A DNA stretch of 64,000 bases from Paguma larvata (taxonomy: Eukaryota > Chordata > Mammalia > Carnivora > Viverridae), in the NCBI GenBank assembly GCA_030068075.1, contig CM057835.1:41019215-41083214 (forward strand), read 5' to 3'. The first letter of the stretch is position 1. The number at the start of each line of letters is the position of its first letter. Under the pieces are notes generated by a model. It saw nothing but the letters and a program-made list of their open reading frames with translations, had not been told where the DNA came from and searched no databases. Shown here in pieces: positions 1 to 12,871 of the stretch. The position numbers were made by a program, and so were the translations under genes.

Positions 1-115
1 GCTTAAAGCAAATGAAGTGTTACTAGTATCTTTATCCTCTTTAAATAATTAATGAACTTGTAGATACTGAGATTTCTAGAATTCTATACAAAAGTGTTCT
101 GCACTTGAATATTTC

Positions 116-343
116 TGCTAAAAATGCTTACCAATTTTATTTTGTATAAGTGTATTTATTTATTTTGAGAGAGAGAGAGCCCGAGGTGGGTAAGGGCATA
201 GAGAGAGAGGTAGAGAGAGAGAATCCCAAGCAGGCTCTGTAATGTCAGTGCAGACCAATGTGGATCTCGAGCTCACGAACCATGAGATCATGACCTGAGT
301 CAAAATCACTAGTTGCTTAACTGACTTAGCCACGTAAGTGCCC
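116..343 (-). mobile_element. Carnivore tRNA-Lys SINE, felid type, with target duplication
   Basis: Antisense copy. Reading + strand: a T/ATTT-rich tail, a GAGAGAG body, CAAGCAGGCTCTG, then the reverse complement of the tRNA-derived head ending in AAGTGCCCC at about 343. The head is diverged. Imperfect target duplications flank it: 99-115 (CTGCACTTGAATATTTC) and 344-360 (CTGCACTTGAACATTTT), 15 of 17 matching. They place the 3' end of the tail at about 116. It is full length but old. Confidence 0.85.
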
Positions 344-360
344 CTGCACTTGAACATTTT

Positions 361-1480
361 TGTGATCTGCGTAGGTATTGACAGATTTGCCCCTCCTCAC
401 CAGCTTTGCAACATCCTTTTCATCTGGCTCCAAACCTTTCTCCTTGGATTTAGCACCTGACAGAGTGTCTCTAGACCAATATGCTCCCTACATTAAAAAA
501 TATCTTGTAAAAATAAATAGTCCTCTAAACTTCTGACCCTTGTGCTTCTAAATAGAAGAGTTCAAACCTGTAAATACAACATATTCTAAAAAATTCACAC
601 TCTGTGTCTGGTCAGCCACTAAATTACCAGTATTCCTGCTTCTTTTCCTCCAAAATGAAACAAAACAGAGCAAAACCTCCATGCATGTTAATAATGAAGA
701 TAGAAGGTGCCGGTTTCTGGAAAGACATCTGAATTCTGGCCTAACTAGGCAGTAAAGTAGTAATTTTTGTCTAATCTACAACACTTGTATACTCAGAAAC
801 CTTCGGGCAAGTATGAAGGAGCATCTTACATAGGAAGGAAACACTTATTACATCAAGTATGTCTATAAATATCTAGTTTCCTACTGATTGACTTTTAAAA
901 AAATAATTTACAAGTAGATTACTTATTGTTTTGCAGTTTCAGAGAGCAAAACACCTATTACCTAACTAATAGGAAGTATACCAATATGCTTTCAGTTAGC
1001 TATTTTACTAAATAGAAAAGAAAATATACAGAAGACATCATATACATCATATAGGATAAAACTCACACCTCAATATAAATTTCTCTAAAAATAATTCATT
1101 GAGTGATATGAAGAGAGATAAAGCTGATTATAGGGGACTATTAACTGATAGGTTAACAAATAAATGGTTCAAAAACTTTTCAGAAATAAAATCTACTATA
1201 TAAATATTCACTATTAACACATATTTTATTTAATATTTTGTACTCTATAATTTCCTAGTATTTACCTTCAAGTTTGCCATAGAATTTCAGAACAACCAGA
1301 TGGTTACTTTTGAGAAAACAATTTGCAACCAGAAATGGGAAAAATGGGATAATGTTATTTACTGACAAATGACTTTAAAAATCTACACAGATTAACTCAA
1401 AATTTTCTTCTGTCTTTGCTTTTGTTGAATACTGAATTTTCTCAATAAAAGATATCTGAATAGGAACCTCAATATCTTGA
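361..1480. other. Unique AT-rich sequence, no feature recognised
   Basis: No repeat family, open reading frame or splice-like exon was recognised here. Only short A/T runs occur. Confidence 0.5.
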
Positions 1481-1690
1481 GGGTGCCTCGGAGGACCACG
1501 CAGTTAAGCATCTGACTCTCGATTTCTGCTTAGGTCGTGATTTCAGTGTCCCGAGATTGAGCCCTGTATCAGGCTCCATCCTGAACATGAAGCCTGATTA
1601 AGATTCTCTCTCCCTTTCCCTTCCCCTCTCTCCCATGCTTGCACACACTTTTTCTCTCTAAAACAAATAAAATAAATAAAAAGAACGAAA
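1481..1690 (+). mobile_element. Diverged carnivore tRNA-Lys SINE
   Basis: Sense copy with a mutated head (GGGTGCCTCGGAGGACCACG), a recognisable GTTAAGCATCTGACTC segment, TCTCTCTCCC body and an AAATAAAATAAATAAAA tail. The A-rich tail runs directly into a GGAA microsatellite (1691-1790), so the tetranucleotide array probably grew from the SINE tail. Flanking CCTCAATATC (1467-1476) and TCTCAATGTC (about 1793-1802) may be an eroded target duplication. Confidence 0.8.
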
Positions 1691-1790
1691 AAAAGAAAAG
1701 AAAGAAAGGAAGGAAGGGAGGAAGGAAGGAAGGAAGGAAGGAAGGAAGGAAGGAAGGAAGGAAGGAAGGGAGGGAGGAAGGAAGGAAGAA
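1691..1790. repeat. (GGAA)n microsatellite
   Basis: About 100 bp of purine-only sequence, mostly GGAA/GAAG units with a few GGGA variants, directly 3' of a SINE tail. It is purine on the + strand and pyrimidine on the - strand. The long reading frames across it (runs of KEGR on +, LPSF on -) come from the four-base period and are not genes. Confidence 0.97.
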
Positions 1791-2202
1791 TGTCTCAATG
1801 TCCAATATTATACCTAAACTGAAAAAGTGTATAAGCTTGAATTTCCACAATGGGTATCATATCACAAAATCTAGTATAACAATTGATGTTATATTTCACT
1901 TGCTTCCCGATCTTTTTACTAGTGCTTCATTTAAAAGTTATAACTAAGCACACTGATACAACTCAACTCAGGAAAAAATGGGTTTGGATTGAAAAAAAGA
2001 GTAACACCATAACAATAGGATGTATTAGTAATCTTTTTCCACCTATACCATTATTTGTTTTTGTAGGAGTACTTTTGAGCCTCATTATTGTCTTATTATT
2101 CAAGTTTACAAATAGAGTACAGACTTACCTGAAAATGTTACATTTTCATACATTCCATTTCTGTTATTTAGCTACTTTTGCTTGGTCCAATTTATGTTAT
2201 TT

Positions 2203-2505
2203 ATTTATTCTTCACTTATATATAACACCCAGTGCCCATCCCAACAAGTGTCCTCCTTAATACCCAACACCCATTTTCCCCATCGGCATAAACCCTCAGT
2301 TTGTTCTCTGTATTTGAGTCTCTTATGGTTTACCTCCCTCTGTTTTTATCTTATTTTTCCTCCCCTTCCCTTATGATCATTTGTTAAGTTTCTCAAATTC
2401 CACATATGAGTGAAATCATACTCTGTTTCCGATGACTTATTTCTCTTAACATAATACCCTCCAGTTCCATCCACGTCGTTAGATCTACCATATAACAACT
2501 ACCAT
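2203..2505 (-). mobile_element. LINE-1 3' end, antisense
   Basis: Reads as the reverse complement of a carnivore L1 3' end: TATAACACCCAGTGCCCATC, then AGTCTCTTATGGTTTACCTC, ATTCCACATATGAGTGAAAT and CTCCAGTTCCATCCACG. It is 5'-truncated at about 2505. The same segment recurs at 15.07, 29.8, 51.6 and 60.4 kb. Small reading frames over it (1883-2376) are not coding. Confidence 0.88.
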
Positions 2506-2639
2506 TTTGGCAAATGTTATTTACCTACAGGACAGACTCCCTCACCTCCCTTCTTTGAATTTTCCCATTCAGGCCATATTAATTGGATGGCAATTACTAA
2601 TATGATAACTAATACTGCTACTATTCCCACTACTACCAC

Positions 2640-2860
2640 CACTACGATTTTCCTTGAATGATTAATTTCCATCTGTAAAGTGTCTCACATACATTACAGT
2701 GTTTAGTCATCACAACAACCCAGTTTTACAGGCAAATATTTATTACTCTCTCTTTATTGAATAAGAGAAGTTGAGGCAAGAACAAAAAAAGGTAATTTTC
2801 TTACTCAAGATCACAGTTAATTTCAAGTGAAATACCTGGATATTTCAGAAACTGTGTTAA
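2640..2860 (-). repeat. MIR (ancient tRNA-derived SINE)
   Basis: Antisense MIR signature: AGTCATCACAACAACCC, then TTTTACAGGCAAATATT, GAAGTTGAGGCAAGAAC and TACTCAAGATCACAG. Heavily diverged, as expected for MIR. No target duplication is visible. Confidence 0.65.
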
Positions 2861-4724
2861 TCACTGACAAAGGAATGATTTCCAATGCAATGTGGTAAGC
2901 AATAGAGTAGAAATGTATAAAAGGTCCTAGAGGAAGCACACATTATGTTCTCAGAGCCAGAACTCTACCCAAGTCTTCTCTTACTTTAGATTTTCTGCAA
3001 TATAAAGTGTACCTCTTCGCCCATAAAGATTTTCATTAACTGATGAGAATCCAGGGCTTTCTTTAAAGAGAGCATATTAATGCATACAGTCTCGTCTATC
3101 TATGCACTGGGTAATATTAGCCAGATTGTTTCCTATGCTTCTTTGGAAACACTTCCTCATTTGTAATGCCACAGATCTGATTGAGATAGTTTCTTAGAGT
3201 TTAAAAATCTGATCATTTAATCTCTGGACCTGATCACTATACCCCACCTCTACATCCCACCTCTGATACTGAGCCTGGAACTTACTGCTATGGGTGTTTA
3301 GTAAATAATGGAGGCCAAAGTCACCCTGATTGTCTATCTAAGCTTGGCTCAGCATGCCAGATCCTGATGCTTATTCTTCGAAAGGTTTCCATGGCCCTTC
3401 CCTCACTCCCCAGCCTCCTCCCCCATATTTATCCAGCTTGACACTGAACATGAATAAGGGGCTCCAAAACCAATGCAGACGCAGGAAGCCGTTTTGGTAG
3501 GTAAACTTAGTAATTTGTGTCCCTACAGGCTTCCTATTTTAGGGCACTTTTGTGATTGAAGTTTCCCAGATTGCCTTGGGGAGAGCACTTGTTAGGGGAA
3601 AATGGATGGTTTACATACATAAGGGTGGTGAATTTGCTATGTAAACATAAGACTATCATACTACTGTTTTATCACCAGGAACCAGATCCCTGCTTCAGTC
3701 CACTGCCTTAAATAAGGTTAAGCTCTGTCTATAGCAGGAATATATTTTTAAGTTCTCTAGTCATGCCCTTATATATAAAAATAGAAGATAAGGTGGAGTT
3801 CATGCTAATATTTCTTCTAGCTTCAGCATTCTGGAAATTCATTTAGTGTAAGAGTATTCCTTATACTATATGAAATCAGAAGTTATGTTATGCGTATAGT
3901 GATGTTTCTTTTATGTTTCCATTTAGACAGCCATTCATTTTATTTACTTTTCACGTTTTTACTGCTGCACATTTTATTGTGGTACGAGGCTTCAGCCTAT
4001 TGAAATGATATTTGCTCATTTTCATCTAATTTTTTTCCTCTTCATGTTTTTCCTTCCTTGGGGCCAGCTGAAAAAAATCTCAATCTATAGACATTCCCCA
4101 AATCATCTAACATTTCTGCCTCACCTTCTAAAACATGGCTGTTATTACCCCTCTGCTCTGTGTTTTGTTTCTACTTTAAAATTGGATTGGTGAGAGCATG
4201 CCTGAGGCACTGAAAGACAATTATTTCTCTTATGTTCTGTTTGCGGTGATTTTTTTCAGAAACTCCTTTTACGAAGACGTGAACTCCTAGCATTTTAAGT
4301 GCTACAAAGCCACTCTGAAATTGTCACTGACAGGATTTCATCACAGGGACTACTAAACATCTTTGTGAGAAATGCTGACAAAGCCATCACTATGGGCCAG
4401 AACCTGTAACGAGAATATATGTTTCTAATGTTACAACCACAGGAGGCAAAGTATTAGCCAAGAGATCTGAAGTGGCTGCAAGAATAAGAAGGCCATGGTG
4501 TTCACTTTTACTTGCATAAACACACTTACTCTCTGTCCTCTTGTGACTCCCTCAGGCCTCATTTATTTGGGGATACCTTGGCCATTCAGTTTAGCAGCTT
4601 ATGGTTATGTATGCTCTCCAGGGCATACCTCTCTCAGATTCAACAACAATCACCAGCAAACTTATTGGGCCTAGTTTATTAATTTTTTTAATAATTATTT
4701 TAATTATTTATTAATAACCTCAGT
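2861..4724. other. Unique sequence, no feature recognised
   Basis: No gene or repeat was recognised. 3230-3600 is visibly richer in G+C than its surroundings (CCTTCCCTCACTCCCCAGCC near 3397, GACGCAGGAAGCCGTTTTGG at 3479) but holds no long reading frame or convincing splice-site pair. Confidence 0.45.
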
Positions 4725-5140
4725 TTATTTTTTTAAGTTTTTATTTCAATTCCAGTTAGTTAACATACAGTGTCATATTAGCTTCAGGTCTACAATATAG
4801 TGATTCAACAATTCCATACATCACCCGGTGCTTATCATGACAAGTACACTCTTAATCCCCATCAACTATTTAACCCCCCCCCTTCTTCCCTGGGGTAACC
4901 ATGTTTCTTTCTCTAATTAAGAGTCTGTTTCTTGGTTTGTCTCTCTCTCCTTCTCCTTTTTTACCTTTGTTTGTTTTGTTTTTTAAATTCCACATATCAG
5001 TGAAATAATATGGTATTTTTCTTTCTCTGACTGACTAATTTTGTGTAGCATTTTAATCTCTAGCTCTACCTAAGTCATTGCAAATGTGAAGATTCTATTT
5101 TTTCATGGCCAAATAATATTCCATTTTCATATACATATAC

Positions 5141-5186
<46 letters not shown>

Positions 5187-5500
5187 CTCACATCTTTATC
5201 CATTTATCTATTGATGGAATTTGGGCTACTTCCACATCTTGGCTATTGTAAATAGTGCTTCCATAAACATCGAGATACATGTATACCTTCAAATCAGTAT
5301 TTTTGTATCCTTCAGTAGTTCAATTGCTGGATCATAGGGTGGTTCTATTTTTAACTTCCTGAGGAAACTTCATACTGTTTTCCAGAGTGGCTGCAACCAG
5401 TTTGCATTCCTAACAATAGTGTAAGAGGGGTCCCCTTCCTCTGCATCCTCACCTGTTGTTTCTTGTTTTGTTGATTTTAGCCATTCTGATAGGTGTGAAA
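4725..5500 (-). mobile_element. LINE-1 3' end (about 0.78 kb), antisense
   Basis: Antisense L1 3' region: T-rich start, GTTAGTTAACATACAGTGTC, a C run (4874-4882), AATTCCACATATCAGTGAAA, ATCCATTTATCTATTGATGG, TGGCTATTGTAAATAGTGCT, CATACTGTTTTCCAGAGTGG and TTTTAGCCATTCTGATAGGT. The 5' truncation is at about 5500. A (GT)18 run (5149-5184) has expanded inside it at the TATACAATGGAATAT-equivalent site. Confidence 0.9.
5149..5184. repeat. (GT)n microsatellite inside L1
   Basis: Uninterrupted GT run of 18 units following ATACATATATAT, inside the antisense L1. Confidence 0.97.
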
Positions 5501-5639
5501 AATAATCTGATTTAAATTCTAGTCTACTTTGAGTTTAGGTAGCTTTCTAAACTTTGAAGTTCAAATTCCTCCACCTTGAATGAAAGAAAATGATACCTCT
5601 TTAAGCAAGGATTTTAGAATAATTTAAAAAATACATGAA

Positions 5640-5850
5640 AATGCATACTGTGATGCCTAGTGTATATTCATTTAATGAAAACGTACATATAATTTATTCG
5701 TGCCAGACACAGTTAAATGTGTTTTATCTATATTACTTCCATTTTACAGATGAGAAAGATTAGGAGAGAGAGATATATTAGGTAACTGAGGTCTCAAAGC
5801 TAATGAATAGAATATTGTGATTCAAATCCAGGCAAGAGAGTCAAGAATTC
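5640..5850 (-). repeat. MIR, antisense
   Basis: Core CCATTTTACAGATGAGAAAG, followed by TAGGTAACTGAGGTCTC and GATTCAAATCCAGGCAAG, the antisense MIR order (core, then the reverse complement of the tRNA-like B box). Confidence 0.75.
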
Positions 5851-6503
5851 ATACACACCTAAATTTTCAATAGTTTGTGATTCCTGGTTATCCTTTCGGA
5901 TCTATCTCTTCTCTTGACAGAAACCAAAAATTTCCAATCACATCACAGTCCTCATGAAAAAATTTAGTTTAAACCATGAACAGTTGTCTACTACTACCCA
6001 CATTCGTGTATGATAATATGTAACTCTCAACAGATTTCTGGAATGCTAATTTTCTCTCATTCGTCTTTAGAACAGCTGAAGCTATTTAATAGTTCTCCAA
6101 GTGCCCGTAAGATTTTTTTCCTTTGGCACCCAGAATGGCTTCAGTTTGATATCGAATAGTTGTGAGCCACTTACGCCATTTCAGAACAACCACAAAGGAC
6201 CTTGGAAGAACTGATTAGGTCAAAACCCATTTACCTCTCTTGGAATGAGTCTTGGTGGTTCACAGAATTTATGAGGCCAGGATGTCTCTAAGAGGCTTTA
6301 CTTGTTCCTCTGAGAACATTCAATAACTCTGTAAACATCTGTTTACACAGTTTTGTTTGTTTGTTTGTTTGTTTTTTCTCTCCAAGGGAAAGAAAATAAA
6401 ACACAAGGAGAAGAAGGGGAAAGAAGTGGTTGATTAGTGACCATTTAGTGATGGAAGAGAGAAAGATATGGACAAATAGGTCTCACATCTGATTTTTAAA
6501 TTA
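5851..6503. other. Unique sequence with short (GTTT)n
   Basis: No gene recognised. It holds a short TTTG/GTTT run at 6350-6376. The rest is unannotated. Confidence 0.5.
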
Positions 6504-6514
6504 ACACAAATTGG

Positions 6515-6729
6515 GAGGTGCCTGGGTGGCATGGTCGGTTGAGTGGCCAACTATTGATTTCAGGTCTGGGGCATGATCTCATGGTTCGTGCGATCGAGCC
6601 CCAAGTTGGGTTCTGTGCTGACAGGGCAGATCCTGTTTAGGATTCTCCATCTCCTGTCTCCCTCTCTCCCTGCCACTCCCCTGCTCTGTCTCTCAAAAAT
6701 AAATAAATAAACATTAAAAAAATAAATCT
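6515..6729 (+). mobile_element. Felid tRNA-Lys SINE with perfect target duplication
   Basis: Sense copy: head AGGTGCCTGGGTGGCATGGT, CATGATCTCATGGTTCGTGC, GATCGAGCCCC (B-box region), CT-rich stretch, then CTCAAAAATAAATAAATAAA. An 11-bp perfect direct repeat ACACAAATTGG flanks it (6504-6514 and 6730-6740). Confidence 0.95.
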
Positions 6730-7259
6730 ACACAAATTGGTAAATATTAGGAGAACATCAAGCCTACCATATTCTTTCTGATTACCACTAAAGCCTATGC
6801 CTTGGCATTGTAAGACATTATAGCATAGCTTCGGTGATTACCATAAATTATAATATCAGAAGTATTTGGACAGTTGATCTCCATCAAAACTCTTGAAAGA
6901 GATAAAATTAGTTTGTATATTCTTTCACATAAGCTATGGTGACTCTCTAGATTTATTCAAACTGTTAATCAGAATTATTTGAAAAATATTTAGGCTTGGA
7001 AATTTTCCCTCCAAACCCACTCATTTACTCTTACAAAATTACAGTTTGCCTTGTCGCCATCAGTCATCAGCAAGGGGAGTTATTGTAACAAGTCCTCTAA
7101 CACTTGTCACTGGCTTTATTTGTGAGACCGAATTAAGAGAATGTTGTTTTCTTAAGCAGAGTTGTGCTACATCAATTTAATTTGGTGAAAATAAAAAATA
7201 ATTATTTTAAAGTGTTTGTCACAATAAAATTTAAATCCAAAACCATAATGATATGTATC

Positions 7260-7520
7260 AGTTACTACCATTGTGAGTATATTTGGCATTTATTGAATAT
7301 TTTCTATACTATAGATAAATGTGTAAATGCTTTTTGGCATTATATAATTTGTTTTTTACACCGTATCTGTAAGGCAAGTACTAATATATTAATGTATATT
7401 TGAGACTACTGAAGCTTAGAGAGTTGTAGTAATCTATCCAAAGTCAGGTACATTTGCAAGCAGGAATTCAAACATAATTTAGTCCAACTCCAAATTTGTG
7501 CTCTTACCCACAATGTTATG
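7260..7520 (-). repeat. MIR-like, antisense
   Basis: Eroded order GCATTTATTGAATATTTTC, ACTGAAGCTTAGAGAGTTG, AATCTATCCAAAGTCAGG, GCAGGAATTCAAACATAATT, GTGCTCTTACCCACAATG matches the antisense MIR layout. No target duplication. Confidence 0.6.
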
Positions 7521-8278
7521 TTATCTTGTCTTGCGCCCTTATTTTTTTCTAGTACATTCACCTATACTTTCCTACTTTCATTTTTTAATTCCGTTTATTA
7601 TCTAATTCAAATATTTATCTTGCTGAATTGTATTTTTCTCTATGTATTCATAAATCAATATGTTAATTTATCTGCATAACACTAAATCTAAGTGGACACG
7701 AGGAATAATATGAATAAGAAAACTTACAGGACATGGGAAACTGTGATTAATAGGGGGTAGTAGGTACAGAAGTAACAGACTGATAAACAAGACAAAACAA
7801 AAGAAAAAAAAAATCTAACAACAAAGAAACATTACAACCTCTAAATATCCTTTGCAATCCAGAGCAACAAAATACAACTTAAACTGCAAGATTGTATTTC
7901 CAACCAATGCTACTCAACTTTTTAAACTAATATCAACATAGTAAAATCCTGAAACCAGCCAGGTATTTGTATGGTCAGTAGGATCATTCCTAGTCAATTA
8001 AATCATGGGTTTTGGCCAGTCACAGGACTTTAAGTTACATAATTTCATGAAGTCTATTTCTAGTTTCCTTAACATTTTTTTAAGAGATAAGTATTTCAAT
8101 TTTCATAATAGGAATCGACATGTAATTAATTAGAAGTGATGTTAAAGGTTTAACAGATTGTACTTCTACTGGAAAAAAGAAAAAAGAAAACAATCTCCAA
8201 AACCTTGTTATTGAGACAACAGATTAAATTTCACTTTTTGCTTAAGATCTTGGCCTTAAAATGTTCCTTGGTTTTAGT
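7521..8278. other. Unique AT-rich sequence
   Basis: No gene or repeat was recognised. Several A-rich stretches (7787-7815) are present. Confidence 0.5.
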
Positions 8279-8284
8279 ATTTAC

Positions 8285-8323
<39 letters not shown>

Positions 8324-8498
8324 GAGCATGAGAGCATGAGCAGAGGAGGGGCAGAGAGAGAGGAAGGAGAGAGAATCCCAAGCAGTCTCCATGCTCAGAG
8401 CAGAGCCCAGACACATGGCTCAATCCTACAACCATGAAATCATAACCTGAACTGAAATCAAATTGGTTACCCAACCAACTGAGTCACCCAGTTGCCCC
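8279..8498 (-). mobile_element. Carnivore tRNA-Lys SINE with expanded ATTT tail
   Basis: Antisense copy: (ATTT)n array at 8282-8322 (the AAAT tail, expanded), GAGCATGAGAGCATGAGC, GGGGCAGAGAGAGAGG, AGAATCCCAAGCAGTCTCC, then reverse-complement head CCAACCAACTGAGTCACC ending GTTGCCCC. It is full length. No clear target duplication. Confidence 0.92.
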
Positions 8499-9224
8499 AC
8501 TTTTTTTTTTTTTGAAGTAGGGTCCATGCCTTCACCCTGATTAAAAGTACAGTATTTTTTAAAATTCCCAGAGCTTCTCATATAATTATGTAAACATAAT
8601 TTGTAGGATTGTCCATAATTCTATATTGTTTTCCCTGAACACATTTCACTTATGAGTACCATAATACATGACATGTTTGAACTAAATTCATAGCTATAAG
8701 TAGCAAATTTCATCTAATTAGGAACAAAAGCACTATTAACATTTGGAACTAACATGTTGCTTATATGTTAAAAAATGGCTGAAGATAAATGAAGCATGGG
8801 TTCAGGGGGGGTGAGATACATGAATTTACAATTGGCTGGTAATGGTTTGCCTTTCTGGAGCACATTATTTAGTTAACTTTTAAGATAACATTTGTTGTCC
8901 TGGTAACCTTTTAAAGTATCTAATCATAACATCTCACAAATGTGGGGAGGATGCTGAGAAAACAGGTTTTTGGTTTCTCCGTTCATGTCTTGATGCGAGC
9001 TTTGTTCATCTGAGCCATGAAAGACAGAATATGTACATAGCAAAATGGCCAAAGGGGTCTGATATGAATATCTGGAGTTCATTTGAATGAATTTATTTCC
9101 CTTCATTAATATTTAATTTACATAATAACATCTGGTAAGTAAAACTGTGCAAAATTAAACAAATATAAAATTATTAATGGAAAATTGAGAGGAAATTGCT
9201 CTTAAAACATTCATCGAATATTCG
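8499..9224. other. Unique AT-rich sequence
   Basis: A T-run at 8502-8514, then sequence with no recognised repeat or gene. A 60-codon reading frame at 8924-9106 on - has no supporting signal. Confidence 0.5.
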
Positions 9225-9445
9225 CAAGGACTGGGCTTTGTTTTTTTAGTCTCTTCTCTGTATTATTTAACTTAATCTCACAAGAACTCAGTGAAATGGG
9301 TACTAATACGATGCCTACTTTTCAAATGAGAAAAACAATATCACAATGTGCAAAGATGATATAACTGGTAAGGCACAGAACAGGGTTCCCAACTCAGGGA
9401 AGGGTGATTCAACTACTAAGCAATGGATCCTCTGGCTCTGCATTG
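9225..9445 (-). repeat. MIR-like, antisense
   Basis: TTAATCTCACAAGAACTCAG, GGTACTAATACGATGCC, CTTTTCAAATGAGAAAAAC, AACTGGTAAGGCACAGAAC and TGGATCCTCTGGCTCTGC follow the antisense MIR order with substitutions. Confidence 0.65.
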
Positions 9446-9532
9446 TTTTAAATAATGATGTTCACTTTCCTTCCACCTTCCCTTAGAATTATTTTTAATG
9501 CTTCGTATTACCCAGACATCCCTTTTCTTTAC

Positions 9533-9717
9533 TTTTTTAATGTTTATTTATTTTTGAGGCGGGGGTACAGAGAAAGGAAGACACAGAATCCGAAGCAGGC
9601 TCCAGGCTCTGAGCTGTCAGCACAGAGCTCAATGTGGGGCTTGAACACACAAACCATGAGCTCATGACCTGAGCCAAGGGGAGACACTTAACTGACTTAG
9701 CCACCCAGTCACTCCCC
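9533..9717 (-). mobile_element. Felid tRNA-Lys SINE, antisense
   Basis: ATGTTTATTTATTTTTGAGG, AGAATCCGAAGCAGGCTCC, GAGCTGTCAGCACAGAGC, GAACACACAAACCATGAG, GACTTAGCCACCCAGTCACT. Full length with a mutated head. Flanking AGACAT (9514-9519 and 9720-9725) may be a short target duplication. Confidence 0.92.
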
Positions 9718-12700
9718 AAGACATTCTTAATACAATGTATAACCTGTCAATTTGGTAATTGACTAAAGAGTAAAACCACAAGGTTAACTGGTATATGAAA
9801 GAACAATCAGATTTATTAGTAATCGAGAAGAAGATAATCAGTGGAAAAGGAGAAAGCACATACTTAACACTTTTTCCACCTATTTGAAAAAAAATCAGGA
9901 CTCTGGATAATGTTATTTGTGGGAATGCTGATATTCTTTTACCTTTCAGGAATATCAGTAGTTGCAGTCATTTCAGCAACCAATATGGTAAGAGTCAACT
10001 AAAATGAAATAATCTAATATCCCATGAACATGCAATTCCATCATATAAATACAATTTTTTTCTCTCTCTCACATAGATCTACTAATGGCTAAGCACAAGA
10101 ATGTTCCTTGCAGGAATGTTTGTGGTAAAAATTTAGAATATGACAGGAATCTAGGTACCTATCTCTGAAAATGACACTAGGCAAAATATAGAGGATGGAT
10201 ATCACAGTATTAGCGAAGTTAAAAGTAACTGGTTAGACAAAAGTTTAGTCACATAGATTAAACAAAAATAATATATAAATCTCAACAACAACAAAAAAAA
10301 AACAAAAAAGAAATATGAGATATGTTATAAATGACTTTAATGTGTGTTAATAAAACTTGCAACACCAAATTTTATATGAACAAATGAAGTCTACCTGAAT
10401 GGTTGTCAGCCGGATGAGGGATGACGGAGTGAATTATATGGGAAGAAAATCAAATTAATCAACAAGAGAGGGTCCATGTGGGTGCTTATGATGATACTGT
10501 GCCAAGAACTATAATTAACTTAATCCTCAGTACTATAGTCTAATTGGACTGGAGTTAGGGTAGAAAGATGGGAATGTTTAATCAATCTCCTGTTGAGTAA
10601 TTTCCCTCACATTCACATGTTCTAATATGCTATGTAGTCTACTCATTCTGGGTGAGACTACATTCATCATAACTAATTGCCCCAAGGAAAAAAAATCTCT
10701 TTAGAGTTAATAAGGGAAGATGTTATACATTCACACGAATTTGGATTGTTGTAGTCTATATTATTTGAAACCTAAAATTTGTGTTACTTCATTGGGCAGA
10801 TGGTATCTTTGTATGGGACTACCTGTTGGGCTGAACACAAGTGAATTTCTGAGCCAAGATACATAAATACTTCATCTCCTTAGGGGATCCATCTTTTTCC
10901 TTCTCTGTTTATACTGTTTGTTAATGATCTTCCTACTAACTGGTTTGGCATGAACATATTTCTTCACGCAGGCAACCATATTGTTTCATAACAGATTGTC
11001 TGACATTTCAAGATAAATTCCAACAGGCACTTTTGGGTCTTTGGAATTAGCCTTTATATTCTAAATAGAAGTTACTATAATTATGCTTTTCTTTTAATGA
11101 GTTTTGAAAAGGGCTTCCCTCTACTTAGTCTGCTCTTTTAGAAGACAGACGATTAAATACATCACAATTGTCAGTTATAAACATTTAACTTCTTACATTT
11201 GGAGCATGACCATGATTCTAAATAATCACACACTTTGGGAATAGAGCAGATACAACTTAAACATAAAAAAAATGCATTGTCACATACTCTAATTCAACTA
11301 TCATTGTTACTCTATCCAGAGTCAATTATATAGATTGATATAAAAGATGGATCATTTCCTGGAGAAGTATTACTTAATCTTTGTAGAAGACTCAAAAGTG
11401 TAAGAAAAAAAGCAAATTTCTCATCATTTGTTTCCTATCTATCCTAATTTACGTTTCTAATCCCTGCGCTTTTGCACATGGTGGATAATCTGTCTAGAAC
11501 AGATTAGCTTTCCCTGTCTTTAGTTTCATTGTTTGTCTCAACTCTATACCAGCAACTCGCCGGGAGAATTTTAATCTGATCAATATCATTACAGCACTCT
11601 TCTCACCCTCCACAATTGTGGACACGTTTTCTCCTCCTGGAATCACAAACGTCTTACTCTGTCTACTTCTGGTCCCCACACACCTATTTAAATGTTTGCT
11701 ATATCATCCTTTTTTATTCTATTAGCTCACTTTTGACTACACTTCATATCTCACCTGGATTGGGGTGACATCATTGTACATTAAAAATCTGGGAACTCTT
11801 GCCATTTTTGTCCTGTTCTACTGAACGAGTTTCCAAAATAGAATCTATTTATCATTCACATTCTTGTTTACACACACATATACACACATATACACAGAGA
11901 ATGTTATATATGTACATTAAAATACTCATGGTTTTCAAAGAAAAATTTAGAAAATACACCTAGCATAAAGATTTTTTAAAATCTCAAATCCAACTACACA
12001 CATATAACAAAAAGTAAAAATTTTAATGATTTATTTTTATGTAGAGTCATCTTCCCCCAGAGCACACAGAAAAGACATAAAAGTGCACTATTGGACGATT
12101 ATGGTTTAAAAAGAAAATGTAAATGTAAATGAATCTAATAGACACACCTATATGTATTGACAATGTTCTTGAGGCTGATAGAATCTGAACAAACTAAGTT
12201 AGCAAGACCATTTTTGTTTACACAGGATATTAGGAATATCCCAAAATATCAGACTCAATGCTTACTTAAAGAAACCCATGAGTTTATTGTTAAATTAAGT
12301 CATAATAAACTCACTGAATTGAGGTGGGGCAAAACATAAAGTAACCAGAATGTTTTCGTGTTTGCCCTGGAATATGTTCTTGTACTTTTATTTGATTTTA
12401 AAAAATTCAGTGTGCTCGTATGTTATTGTGTGTTAAAAAATATATTGTGTATCTTTCCTACTCTTTTTCTTCCTCATCCCAAACTCTCAAAACTCCTTTA
12501 TTCCCTAGTCTTTCTTAAAATAAACTTTGTGAAGAAATTGTTTTCCTCCTATAACAACCTTTGTTGCTTTTTAAGCACCAATTTTATTTACATTCTTATC
12601 CCTCACACAAACATGGGAAAATTTAATTGAGGAAAATGGTAAACCATGAAATTTTGACTTGTTACAATGTTATACGTTCTACCTTCCAATCATTTCCTGA

Positions 12701-12871
12701 GAGAGGCTCAGTAATTCTCTTACTCAACTATATTGCACTTCTCATGGTGCTATTTCCGAAATCTAAATTCTCTTCAAACTCAAAATCTTATCTACTGCTG
12801 TCATTCTCAGAAATAAAAACTCTGTTCACTGAAGACTGAAGTCATTATGCCCTGCTCTTCCTAACATATGC

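Noticed and set aside
1569..1947. Reading frames of ~100 codons on both strands (LPSF and KEGR repeats)
   Set aside because: They are created by the GGAA array, whose four-base period keeps frames open. No coding signal.
3230..3600. G+C-richer patch as a possible promoter or CpG island
   Set aside because: CpG dinucleotides are scarce and no TATA, initiator or exon follows. At most a candidate conserved element.
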